Positions 1 through 9,512 of a stretch of 9,512 nt of DNA are shown piece after piece. Position numbers and translations under genes: made by a program. Below the pieces are notes generated by a model. The model worked only from the letters and a program-made list of their open reading frames with translations. It made no database searches and was not told where the DNA came from. The DNA comes from Pseudomonadota bacterium. GTDB taxonomy: Bacteria; Pseudomonadota; Gammaproteobacteria; UBA5335. Positions within the stretch are counted from its first letter, which is position 1. The number at the start of each line of letters is the position of its first letter. The DNA lies in assembly GCA_021783685.1 (NCBI GenBank), contig JAJXTQ010000051.1:1-9512 (forward strand), given 5' to 3'.

Positions 1-20
1 GGAATCAGTCTGATCGGTGG

Positions 21-52
21 CCTTGCGCCGACTCTCGCGGGTCGGCGCAAGG
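21..52. repeat. Perfect 12-bp inverted repeat (hairpin), 8-nt loop
   Basis: The arms CCTTGCGCCGAC (21-32) and GTCGGCGCAAGG (41-52) are exact reverse complements around the loop TCTCGCGG. As RNA this is a very stable GC-rich stem on either strand. It lies about 90 nt beyond the stop codon of the minus-strand transpeptidase gene, so it could end or protect that transcript's 3' end. No run of T follows it on either strand, so it is not a classic intrinsic terminator. It could equally belong to a gene lying to the left of the window. Confidence 0.75.
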
Positions 53-78
53 TTCGCACGCTCTATCTCCGCAGGCAT

Positions 79-96
79 GCCCGCCGACCGGCGGGC
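79..96. repeat. 7-bp inverted repeat (hairpin), 4-nt loop
   Basis: GCCCGCC (79-85) pairs perfectly with GGCGGGC (90-96) around the loop GACC. It is the middle one of three stem-loops between the left edge and the end of the transpeptidase gene. There is no adjacent T-tract. A 7-bp GC stem can arise by chance in such GC-rich DNA, so the hairpin is clear in sequence but its role is not. Confidence 0.5.
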
Positions 97-103
97 GATC
101 CGG

Positions 104-124
104 GCGGCCGTGTACGACGGCCGC
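104..124. repeat. 8-bp inverted repeat (hairpin) just beyond the transpeptidase gene
   Basis: GCGGCCGT (104-111) pairs perfectly with ACGGCCGC (117-124) around the loop GTACG. It begins 18 nt past the stop codon of the minus-strand transpeptidase gene, which is where a transcript-end structure would be expected. On the minus strand the bases that follow are GC-rich rather than T-rich, so a Rho-independent terminator is not supported. A 3'-end stabilising or Rho-assisted structure is a guess. Confidence 0.5.
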
Positions 125-142
125 ATTCTCGATTGCGGTTGC

Positions 143-1168
143 TCAGTTGGGCTTCACGCCTTCCGGCTGCCCTTGGGTCTGTGCGCTGAGCGCCGCTGCC
201 GGGGCGGGGATCGAAATCATGCGCGGAACGCCGTCCTGCTGGGCGACCATCTCACGCACCCGTCCCCAACTGATGCGGACGGGACGATCGGCGACCGCGG
301 CCAGCACGGCCTGCATCGCCAGCTCATAGAGACGATCCGGGCTGGCGTTGTTCTCTTCGAGGGGCTCATGAACCTCGAGAAAGAGTGCATCGCCCTGCCA
401 GCCCACCTTGATGGGATCGTTGAGAATCTCGACCGGCGTGCCGACGTCGACCCACCCGAACAGTTGGGAGACATCCTCCGGATACATGCGCACGCAGCCG
501 TGGGTGACCCGCATGCCGATGCCCCAGGGGTTGTTGGTGCCATGGATCAGATAACCGCTGAACCCCAGGCGCATCGCGTGCTGCCCCAGCGGATTGTCCG
601 GCCCGGCCGGGACGATGTCGGGCAGGATGTCGCCGCGTTCGGCGTGCTCCTTCTTGATCGAGGCGGGGGGGTACCAGGCCGGATCCTTGTCCTTGCGCAC
701 CACGCGGGTCATGCCGATGGGCGTGTTCCAGTCCATGCGGCCGATGCTGACGGGGTAGGTGATGACCTGCTGCCCGAGTCCTTTGCCCGCAGGCGGGAAG
801 TAGTACAGACGCATTTCCGGTGCGTTCAGGATGATGCCCTGACGCGCGCCTCGCGGCAGGATGAACTGCGTCGGCAACAGCACCGGCGTGCCTTTGCCGG
901 GCAGCCACTTGTCGACCTGGGGATTGGCCTGGATGATTTCGTCGTGCCCGAGACTGAACCGGCGGGCGATGTCCAGCAGGGTATCTTCCTGTTGCGCAGG
1001 GTACTGGAGCAGTTGCCCGACCACCGCGTCGCGCGGCGCCGGCAGGGGGTAGCTGCGATATTCAGCCAGCGCCGTCGATGCAAATCCGGCACCCAGGGCG
1101 CCCAGCACCAACGGCCGGAACCGTCGGGCCAGCCGGCCCGGAAACTGTACTGGGGAGGAGGATGTCAT
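143..1168 (-). CDS. Exported L,D-transpeptidase (ErfK/YbiS/YcfS/YnhG type, YkuD domain)
   Basis: This is a periplasmic peptidoglycan enzyme of 341 residues. The family makes 3->3 cross-links between stem peptides or attaches Braun-type lipoprotein to peptidoglycan, using an active-site cysteine. Residues 1-35 look like a Sec signal peptide: a basic stretch RLARRFR, a hydrophobic core LVLGALGAG, and a cleavage site after ALA. A LysM-like wall-binding segment covers about 54-100 (EDTLLDIARRF, IIQANP, LPGKGTPVLLP). The YkuD catalytic domain covers about 109-249, with the first histidine in HGTNNP (209) and the catalytic motif THGCVRM (222-228, Cys225). A C-terminal region ends in an A/P/Q-rich tail. 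The chosen ATG at 1168 has GGAA about 8 nt upstream; a TTG two codons earlier lacks support. It is divergent from leuS. Whether it cross-links peptides or anchors a lipoprotein cannot be told from sequence, so no symbol is given. Confidence 0.93.
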   Translation of the reverse strand: MTSSSPVQFPGRLARRFRPLVLGALGAGFASTALAEYRSYPLPAPRDAVVGQLLQYPAQQEDTLLDIARRFSLGHDEIIQANPQVDKWLPGKGTPVLLPTQFILPRGARQGIILNAPEMRLYYFPPAGKGLGQQVITYPVSIGRMDWNTPIGMTRVVRKDKDPAWYPPASIKKEHAERGDILPDIVPAGPDNPLGQHAMRLGFSGYLIHGTNNPWGIGMRVTHGCVRMYPEDVSQLFGWVDVGTPVEILNDPIKVGWQGDALFLEVHEPLEENNASPDRLYELAMQAVLAAVADRPVRISWGRVREMVAQQDGVPRMISIPAPAAALSAQTQGQPEGVKPN

Positions 1169-1295
1169 GCGCAAATTCCGTGTTGATGAATCGGTTGTTC
1201 GGATGGGCTGGTAGTCGCCAAGCCATTCACGTCGCCCGCCGCAGCGGTGAGCAGGGCGCGCTTCCGCGCCGACGCCGAGCCCCGTCGAAAAACTG

Positions 1296-1308
1296 GCGAT
1301 AGTATCGC
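1296..1308. promoter_or_regulatory. 13-bp palindrome, possible operator
   Basis: GCGATA-G-TATCGC is a perfect 6-1-6 inverted repeat lying next to an A-tract at 1288-1292. It sits about 128 bp upstream of the transpeptidase start and about 83 bp upstream of leuS, upstream of the candidate leuS promoter. Dyad symmetry of this size in a divergent intergenic region suits a dimeric regulator, but no regulator family is identified and chance is possible. Confidence 0.3.
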
Positions 1309-1326
1309 ATGTCAGCCGCGGGTTGC

Positions 1327-4519
<3,193 letters not shown>

Positions 4520-4523
<4 letters not shown>

Positions 4524-5563
4524 AACTGGCTCCCGAACGCCTGCCGGCCGCGTTGGCGACCGCTCTGGCGCCGCTGTACGTGGTCGGCGGCGACGAGCCG
4601 CTTCTGGTCGAGGAGGCGGCCGATGCGGTGCGCGCGGCGGCGCGGCGGCACGGTTACACCGAACGTGAGGTGCGCTTCGTCGAGGCGGGCTTCGACTGGC
4701 CGGCATTCGGCGGTGAGTTGGCCTCGGGCATGCTGTTCGGTGATCGCCGGCTCGTGGAGCTGCGCCTGCCGACCGGCAAGCCGGGCGAGGCGGGCGGCCG
4801 GTTCCTGCAGTCCTATGCCGCGTCCCCGTCCGCCGATGTGCTGCTGTTGATTCTGTGCGGCGCCCTCGACGGGGCGGCCCGCAGCAGCCGCTGGTACCAA
4901 GCCGTCGAACGTGCCGGTGTCGCCGTGCAGGCCTGGCCGGTGGGTCCGGGAGAACTGGCGGACTGGCTCCGTGCGCGCTCGGCACGGATGGGCTTGCAAA
5001 TCGAGTCCGGCGCGCTCGCACTCCTGGTGGATCGTACCGAAGGGCATCTCCTGGCAGCCCACCAGGCGCTGGTTCAACTCGCCTTGCTCGCCGGGGAGCA
5101 TCGGATCGATGAGGCGCTGGTGCTCGCCGTGGTGAGCCATCAGGCCCGCTTCGACGTCCAGTCCCTGGCCGAGGCGGCCGTTGCGGGTGATCCGTTGCGG
5201 ACCCGGCGCATCCTGTTTGGGTTGCGAGCCGAAGGGCTGGAGGCACCGCTGGTGCTGTGGGCACTGCAGCGTGAATTGCGGCTGTTGGCGAGTCTCGAAC
5301 GTGGGGCGTCGCTCCCGGCCGGTCTCCCGCCGCGTCGCCGCCGCGCGCTGGATGCCGCGCGTCGGCGCGCGCCGGCCGCGCACTGGCGGCGGCTCCTGAT
5401 CGCCGGCGTGCGCATCGACGCACTGGTCAAGGGGCTCGTTCCCGGCGCGCTCTGGACAGAATTGATAGACTGGACGACAGCCATTGCGCGCCCCTGTGTC
5501 GCAGGGCCGCAAGACCATCAGCGGAAACGAATCGAACATGAGCGCCCATCCCAAGCCGGCTGA
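4520..5563 (+). CDS. holA: DNA polymerase III delta subunit
   Basis: HolA is the subunit of the clamp-loader complex that opens the beta sliding clamp. The 347-residue product matches family length (E. coli 343). It starts MKLAPERL and then has [14 protein letters not shown] (20-33), the conserved N-terminal segment that stands in for a nucleotide-binding loop; delta has no functional Walker A, as expected. Later landmarks are [17 protein letters not shown] (174-190) and [13 protein letters not shown] (244-256), both typical of domains II-III. The start is a TTG whose last bases form the lptE stop (TTGA overlap). An AGG lies 10 nt upstream, so translation probably depends on ribosomes finishing lptE. 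The last about 23 residues read through the leader of proA and overlap its first 26 nt. They resemble no delta sequence I recall and may be a late extension. Confidence 0.92.
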
Positions 5564-6815
5564 GCTTGCCGCATACATGCAGACCGTGGGTCGCTCGGCG
5601 CGTCAGGCGGGCCGCGTCATGGCGCGCGCCACGACGCAAGCCAAGAACGCGGCGCTCGGGGCGCTTGCCGAACGGATCGAGCGCGATGCCACCGCCTTGC
5701 TCGAGGCCAATCGTGAGGATCTTGGCCATGCCCGCGCGGCGGGCCTCGAGCCGGCGCTGGTCGACCGGCTGACGCTGGACGATCGCGGCATCGCCGCGAT
5801 GGCGGAGGGTGTCCGGCAAATCGCCACGCTGCCCGATCCGATCGGCGAGATCACCGATCTCAGGATGCGTCCCTCCGGCATCCAGGTCGGGCGCATGCGC
5901 GTTCCCCTGGGCGTGGTCGGCATCATTTACGAGGCACGGCCCAATGTCACCGCCGACGCCGCGGCCTTGTGCCTGAAGTCGGGCAATGCCGTCATCCTGC
6001 GGGGCGGGTCCGAGGCCTGGCGCTCGAACCAGGCCATCGCCCGCTGCCTGGGCGCGGCCCTTGCCGCCGCCGGATTGCCCGAGGCGGCAGCTCAGGTCGT
6101 CGCGACCACCGATCGCGCCGCGGTGGGGCACCTGATCACCATGCCCGAGTGGGTGGACGTCATCGTGCCGCGTGGCGGGCGCGGTTTGATCGAGCGCATT
6201 GCCGGCGAGGCCCGGGTGCCCGTGATCAAGCATCTGGACGGGGTCTGCCATGTCTATGTCGATGGCGCCGCCGATTCCGACAAGGCGATGCGCATCGCGC
6301 TCAACGCCAAGACCCAGCGCTACGGGACCTGCAACACCATGGAGACGCTCCTGGTCGACGCCGAGATCGCCGACCGGCTGTTGCCCGAACTGGGCCGACG
6401 TTTCGAGGCGGCAGGGGTGACGCTGCGGGGCTGTCCGCGCACCTGTGCCCTGCTGCCGGGCAGCACGGCGGCCACCGAGGCGGACTGGTCCACGGAGTAT
6501 CTGGCGCCCATTCTGGCGGTCCGGGTCGTCGATGGCCTGGATGCAGCCATCGACCACATCAACACCTACGGTTCGGGTCACACCGACGCCATCGTGACGC
6601 AGGACTACAGCCGCGCCCAACGCTTCCTGCGCGAGGTCGACGCCAGTTCGGTGATGGTGAATGCTTCCACGCGCTTTGCCGACGGCCATGAATACGGTTT
6701 GGGGGCGGAGATCGGTATCAGCACCGACAAATTTCACGCGCGCGGTCCCGTGGGCCTGGAAGGACTGACGTCCCTGAAATGGGTGGTGCTGGGCGATGGC
6801 CATGTCCGGATCTGA
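5538..6815 (+). CDS. proA: Glutamate-5-semialdehyde dehydrogenase (gamma-glutamyl phosphate reductase)
   Basis: ProA performs the second step of proline synthesis, the NADPH-dependent reduction of gamma-glutamyl phosphate to glutamate-5-semialdehyde in the cytoplasm. The 425-residue product belongs to the aldehyde dehydrogenase superfamily. Clear landmarks are [31 protein letters not shown], the catalytic cysteine at residue 265 in [20 protein letters not shown] and [10 protein letters not shown] near the end. The ATG at 5538 is preferred because [15 protein letters not shown] leads straight into the conserved [10 protein letters not shown] helix. An in-frame reading from 5484 would add 18 residues with no family match. 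The ribosome binding site is weak (GGAA about 11 nt upstream), and the start lies inside the end of holA. The partner kinase proB is not in the window. Confidence 0.97.
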   Translation: MSAHPKPAELAAYMQTVGRSARQAGRVMARATTQAKNAALGALAERIERDATALLEANREDLGHARAAGLEPALVDRLTLDDRGIAAMAEGVRQIATLPDPIGEITDLRMRPSGIQVGRMRVPLGVVGIIYEARPNVTADAAALCLKSGNAVILRGGSEAWRSNQAIARCLGAALAAAGLPEAAAQVVATTDRAAVGHLITMPEWVDVIVPRGGRGLIERIAGEARVPVIKHLDGVCHVYVDGAADSDKAMRIALNAKTQRYGTCNTMETLLVDAEIADRLLPELGRRFEAAGVTLRGCPRTCALLPGSTAATEADWSTEYLAPILAVRVVDGLDAAIDHINTYGSGHTDAIVTQDYSRAQRFLREVDASSVMVNASTRFADGHEYGLGAEIGISTDKFHARGPVGLEGLTSLKWVVLGDGHVRI

Positions 6816-6821
6816 TGCGGC

Positions 6822-7463
6822 ATGACGGCACCGATCGGACTGCTGGGCGGGACCTTCGATCCGGTCCATCTCGGGCATCTGCGCATCGCGCTGGAGGTCA
6901 TGGAAGCACTCTCCTTTCAGGAGGTGCGCTTCATTCCGGCGGCGAGTCCGCCGCATCGACCCGATCCGGTGCTCAGCACGCCCGAACGGGTCCGCCTGCT
7001 CGAGGCGGCTTTGGCGGATCAGCCCGGATTCGTGCTCGATCCGCGCGAACTGGCGCGCCCCGGGCCCTCGTACATGGTCGATACCCTGCTCGACCTGCGC
7101 CGCGAACTGGGCAAGGAACAGCCTCTGTGCCTGATTCTCGGCATGGACGCCTTCTCGCTGCTGCCGTCCTGGCATCGGTGGGAAGAGCTGTCGGAACTGA
7201 CCCATGTGGTGGTGGCCAGTCGCCCCGGCGGTGCGCAGCGGCCCGAAGGCGCCTGGTGGCGCGGCAGCGTGTACATGGATCCCGCGCAACTGAGCGCGTC
7301 GCCGGCCGGCGGCGCCTATTTTCACCGCGTCACGGCCATGGAGATTTCCTCCACGCGGCTGCGGCAATTCATCCAGCAGGGTCAGAGCCCGCGCTACCTC
7401 GTTCCCGACGCAGTGTGGCGCATGATCGAAGAGGAACATTGGTATCAGCCTCATGAACAGTGA
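6822..7463 (+). CDS. nadD: Nicotinate-nucleotide adenylyltransferase
   Basis: NadD transfers AMP from ATP to nicotinate mononucleotide, giving deamido-NAD, the penultimate step of NAD synthesis. The 213-residue protein has the usual family length. It shows the nucleotidyltransferase signature GGTFDPVHLGH (9-19, with His16 and His19), then SPPHR (42-46), RPGPSYMVDTL (79-89), LGMDAFSLLPSWHRW (106-120), and the C-terminal ISSTRLR (175-181) followed by YLVPDAV. These are the full set of substrate-binding motifs. The start lies 6 nt after the proA stop with only a poor ribosome binding site, which suggests coupling to proA translation. Its end overlaps rsfS by 11 nt. The nadD-rsfS-rlmH order is widespread in bacteria. 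Confidence 0.97.
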   Translation: MTAPIGLLGGTFDPVHLGHLRIALEVMEALSFQEVRFIPAASPPHRPDPVLSTPERVRLLEAALADQPGFVLDPRELARPGPSYMVDTLLDLRRELGKEQPLCLILGMDAFSLLPSWHRWEELSELTHVVVASRPGGAQRPEGAWWRGSVYMDPAQLSASPAGGAYFHRVTAMEISSTRLRQFIQQGQSPRYLVPDAVWRMIEEEHWYQPHEQ

Positions 7464-7797
7464 ACAATTGCAAGGCTTGGTGATCGAAGCGCTCGAAGAG
7501 ATCAAGGCGGTGGATGTCGTGGCACTCGACGTGCGCCGTCTGACCAGCATCGCCGACGGCATCGTCATCGCCAGCGGCACCTCCCAGCGGCATGTGCAGT
7601 CCCTGGCGGACAACGTGCTGCGCCGCGCCCGCGAGGCCGATGTCCGTCCTCTGGGCGTGGAGGGCGAGCAGGTCGGCGACTGGGTTCTGGTCGATCTGGG
7701 CGATGTCATCGTGCACGTGATGCGGCCGGAAGTGCGTGATTTCTACAATCTGGAGAAACTCTGGGGCGTTCCGGCCACCCCCGCGATCGAAGCCTGA
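7453..7797 (+). CDS. rsfS: Ribosomal silencing factor RsfS (YbeB/Iojap family)
   Basis: RsfS binds ribosomal protein uL14 on the large subunit and blocks joining with the small subunit, lowering translation when nutrients are scarce. The 114-residue protein is a typical single-domain member. Conserved blocks are ADGIVIASGTSQRHV (34-48), and VGDWVLVDLGDVIVHV followed by RDFYNLEKLW (about 74-104). The ATG lies inside the last codons of nadD (11-nt overlap). No convincing ribosome binding site is close to it; GAGGAA in nadD is too far upstream. Translation is therefore probably coupled to nadD. It pairs with rlmH, another late or quality-control factor of the large subunit. Confidence 0.96.
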   Translation: MNSEQLQGLVIEALEEIKAVDVVALDVRRLTSIADGIVIASGTSQRHVQSLADNVLRRAREADVRPLGVEGEQVGDWVLVDLGDVIVHVMRPEVRDFYNLEKLWGVPATPAIEA

Positions 7798-7804
7798 GAA
7801 CCCT

Positions 7805-8275
7805 GTGCGACTGCATCTCATCGCCGTCGGACCGCGTCAGCCGGCCTGGGTGAACGCGGCATTTCTCGACTACAGCCGGCGATTGCCGGCGGAGTGTCGG
7901 CTCGAGGTGACCGAGCTGCCGCTCGGACCGCGCGGCAAGGAGCAGGATCCGACGCGGGCCCTGAACGCCGAATCGCTGCGCATGCAACGGGCGATCCGGC
8001 CGGATGCGTGGGTCGTCGCCCTGGACGAGCGCGGCCGGTCATGGACGAGCCGCATGCTCGCGGCGCGGCTCGAGGCATGGATGGCTGCCGGCCGCGACGT
8101 CGCCTTGTTGATGGGCGGCCCGGACGGACTCGCGCCGGCCTGCCAGGCACGGGCACAGGAACAATGGTCGCTGTCGCCGCTGACCTTGCCGCACGGCCTG
8201 GCGCGCGTGGTGGTGGCCGAAGCCCTGTATCGCGCGCACAGCCTGTTGCGGGGCCATCCGTACCACCGCGACTGA
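7805..8275 (+). CDS. rlmH: 23S rRNA pseudouridine-1915 N3-methyltransferase RlmH
   Basis: RlmH methylates pseudouridine 1915 in helix 69 of 23S rRNA on assembled 70S ribosomes, using S-adenosylmethionine. From the GTG at 7805 the protein is 156 residues, matching E. coli (155). It begins MRLHLIAVG and is a SPOUT-fold (alpha/beta-knot) enzyme. The SAM-binding loop is LLMGGPDGL (101-109), followed by the knot segment LSPLTLPHGLARVVVAEALY (123-142) and the conserved C-terminus HPYHRD. The GTG is chosen because family homology starts exactly there and GAG stands 6 nt before it. An open frame extends upstream to 7736, but that part overlaps rsfS and has no family match. It begins 7 nt after rsfS. 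Confidence 0.96.
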   Translation: MRLHLIAVGPRQPAWVNAAFLDYSRRLPAECRLEVTELPLGPRGKEQDPTRALNAESLRMQRAIRPDAWVVALDERGRSWTSRMLAARLEAWMAAGRDVALLMGGPDGLAPACQARAQEQWSLSPLTLPHGLARVVVAEALYRAHSLLRGHPYHRD

Positions 8276-8314
8276 CAGACCATCTCGCGCCTCGCTCAGG
8301 GATGAAGGGCACTC

Positions 8315-8944
8315 ATGGACCAGCCTGCGCTCTATCTCGCTTCGGCATCACCGCGGCGCAGGGACCTTTTGACACTGCTCGGAGTCTCTTACCGGAGTGT
8401 CGCGATCGCCTGCGACGAAACGGCGCGGCCGACGGAGCGCCCGCTGGCCTATGTGCGCCGGCTGGCGCTCACCAAGGCGCAGGCGGGCGCTGCGGCGGTG
8501 ACCGTTGCCGATGTGCCGGTGCTGGGCGCCGATACGGCCGTCGTGCTGGGCCGGCGGACGCTGGGCAAGCCACGTGGTCGGGAAGACGGTCTGGCCATGC
8601 TGGCCGCCTTGTCGGGGCGCGAACACCGGGTGTTGACGGCCGTGGCCGTCGTGCAGGGGGATCGGGCCGAGATCGTCGTCAGCGACAGCCGGGTGAGGTT
8701 TGCCGAGACGACCGCGGCGGAACGCGCTGCCTATTGGCGCACCGGCGAGCCGGTCGACAAGGCCGGCGCCTATGCCGTGCAGGGTCTGGGCGCGGTGTTC
8801 ATCACCGGCATCCGCGGGAGCCACTCGGGCATCATGGGGCTGCCACTGCGAGAGACCACCGCCTTGCTGAGGACATTTTCGGTGCCCGTTTTTCCCTGGA
8901 CGACTGCGGCCGATGTCCGCGGCAGGATGCCAACGCTTCCATGA
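8315..8944 (+). CDS. maf: Maf-family nucleoside triphosphate pyrophosphatase (YhdE type)
   Basis: Maf proteins hydrolyse non-canonical or selected nucleoside triphosphates to monophosphates; the YhdE group acts on dTTP, UTP and modified pyrimidine nucleotides. The 209-residue product has all family motifs: LYLASASPRRRDLL (7-20), the catalytic aspartate at 73 in VLGADTAVVLG, GKPRGREDGLAMLAALSG (84-101), and EPVDKAGAYAVQG followed by GSHSGIMGLPL (168-178). VPVLGADT and the DKAGAYAVQGLG stretch resemble E. coli YhdE more than the m7GTP-type YceF, so dTTP/UTP specificity is inferred. The ATG has AAGGG 5 nt upstream. An out-of-frame ATG at 8302 is not used. The gap from rlmH is 39 nt. The last 20 or so residues are variable. 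It overlaps rng by 4 nt (ATGA), a pairing also seen in E. coli. Confidence 0.94.
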   Translation: MDQPALYLASASPRRRDLLTLLGVSYRSVAIACDETARPTERPLAYVRRLALTKAQAGAAAVTVADVPVLGADTAVVLGRRTLGKPRGREDGLAMLAALSGREHRVLTAVAVVQGDRAEIVVSDSRVRFAETTAAERAAYWRTGEPVDKAGAYAVQGLGAVFITGIRGSHSGIMGLPLRETTALLRTFSVPVFPWTTAADVRGRMPTLP

Positions 8945-9512
8945 TCATGAGCGAAGAAATTCTCATCAATGTCACGCCGGAGGAAACCCGCGTCGCCCTG
9001 CTCGAGAACGGGGTGCTTCAGGAAATCCTGATCGAGCGGGCCACGCATCTGGGCATCGTCGGCAGCCTCTACAAGGGGCGTGTCCTGCGCGTGCTGCCGG
9101 GCATGCAGGCGGCCTTCGTCGACATCGGCCTGGAGCGCAGCGCCTTTCTCCATGTGGCCGACATGCGCGAGGCCCGTCTCGCCAATGCGGAGGTGGCCGA
9201 CAGCGAGGTCGATGGCGAAGTTCCGCCCGCCGCGGGTCGCCTGGAGAAGATCGAGGTCCTGCTGCGGGAAGGCAGCGAAATCCTGGTCCAGGTGATCAAG
9301 GATGCCCTGGGCAGCAAGGGCGCGCGCCTGTCGACGCAGATCAGCATCCCCTCGCGCTTTCTGGTGTTCCTGCCGGGCCTGGATCACATCGGGGTCTCGG
9401 TCCGCATCGAGGACGAGGGCGAGCGGCGCCGCTTGCGCGAGCTGGTCCGCGAACTGCGCGCCGAAGGCTTGCCCGGCGGCTACATCGTGCGCACCGCCGG
9501 CGAGGGCGCCAG
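8941..9512 (+). CDS. rng: Ribonuclease G, N-terminal part (runs off the window)
   Basis: RNase G is an RNase E-family endonuclease that matures the 5' end of 16S rRNA and degrades some mRNAs, preferring 5'-monophosphorylated RNA. Only 190 codons are present; the frame is open at the right edge and no stop is seen. It begins MIMSEEILINVTPEETRVA, as in RNase G (not the longer RNase E start). It continues with an S1 RNA-binding domain from about residue 38 (GIVGSLYKGRVLRVLPGMQ, AAFVDIGLERSAFLH) and QVIKDALGSKGARLST. It reaches YIVRTAGEG, whose Arg184-Thr185 match the 5'-sensor Arg169-Thr170 of RNase E. A loop in the S1 domain (about 76-103) is acidic and longer than in E. coli RNase G. The ATG at 8941 overlaps the maf stop; an ATG two codons on is the alternative. 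Confidence 0.95.
   Translation, partial: MIMSEEILINVTPEETRVALLENGVLQEILIERATHLGIVGSLYKGRVLRVLPGMQAAFVDIGLERSAFLHVADMREARLANAEVADSEVDGEVPPAAGRLEKIEVLLREGSEILVQVIKDALGSKGARLSTQISIPSRFLVFLPGLDHIGVSVRIEDEGERRRLRELVRELRAEGLPGGYIVRTAGEGA

Noticed and set aside
1..76. tRNA-like region suggested by GGTTCGCAC after a GC stem
   Set aside because: The bases around the GTTC do not pair into a T arm, there is no acceptor stem across about 70-90 nt, and no cloverleaf can be drawn.
21..124. Intrinsic (Rho-independent) terminator
   Set aside because: The stems are strong, but neither strand has the required T-rich run directly after any of them, so they are listed as inverted repeats only.
1169..1174. TTG start for the transpeptidase, two codons upstream
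   Set aside because: The ATG at 1168 has a better-spaced GGAA and is a standard start; the difference is only two residues.
17..1186. Plus-strand open frame of 389 codons opposite the transpeptidase gene
   Set aside because: The minus strand encodes a clear signal peptide and YkuD catalytic motif; the plus-strand product has no recognisable features.
5484..5537. Earlier in-frame start for proA
   Set aside because: The extra 18 residues have no family similarity and lie within holA; the ATG at 5538 leads directly into conserved sequence.
5427..7709. Minus-strand open frame of 760 codons opposite proA, nadD and rsfS
   Set aside because: It crosses three well-identified plus-strand genes and their junctions; a real protein would not follow that pattern. 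It is a shadow of high GC with few stop codons.
7736..7804. Earlier in-frame start for rlmH
   Set aside because: It would overlap the end of rsfS and add 23 unrelated residues; the GTG at 7805 gives the exact family N-terminus and length.

Overview
This is a GC-rich (roughly two-thirds G+C) proteobacterial chromosome segment filled with housekeeping genes. A lipopolysaccharide-assembly lipoprotein (LptE), RlmH and RNase G point to a Gram-negative proteobacterium. The leucyl-tRNA synthetase looks gammaproteobacterial near its HMGH motif, while the N-terminus of ProA and the gene order also resemble betaproteobacteria. A high-GC, early-branching gammaproteobacterium is my best guess, a betaproteobacterium is possible, and genus cannot be read from this window. 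There is no IS element, phage gene, CRISPR array, tRNA or rRNA.

Layout: positions 1-142 hold no gene but contain three consecutive perfect hairpins, lying downstream of an exported L,D-transpeptidase gene on the minus strand (143-1168). A 222-bp divergent intergenic region (1169-1390) follows, with a candidate leuS promoter and a short palindrome. From 1391 to the right edge every gene is on the plus strand and tightly packed: leuS, lptE, holA, proA, nadD, rsfS, rlmH, maf (yhdE-type) and the 5' part of rng, which runs off the edge. Spacing is 14-nt overlap (leuS/lptE), 4-nt TTGA overlap (lptE/holA), 26-nt overlap (holA/proA), 6-nt gap (proA/nadD), 11-nt overlap (nadD/rsfS), 7-nt gap (rsfS/rlmH), 39-nt gap (rlmH/maf) and 4-nt ATGA overlap (maf/rng). 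I see no intrinsic terminator inside this run, so it is probably one long transcription unit, possibly with internal promoters.

The genes cover tRNA charging (leuS), outer-membrane LPS transport (lptE), the replication clamp loader (holA), proline synthesis (proA), NAD synthesis (nadD), ribosome silencing and 23S rRNA modification (rsfS, rlmH), nucleotide house-cleaning (maf) and rRNA/mRNA processing (rng). They share no single pathway; the common theme is growth and translation capacity. The transpeptidase stands apart as a periplasmic cell-wall enzyme.

I found no convincing undescribed system. The points most worth a second look are the hairpin cluster at 21-124, the palindrome in the divergent intergenic region, and the joining of two gene strings that are often separate in model bacteria. 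Several long antisense reading frames are by-products of high GC and were rejected.
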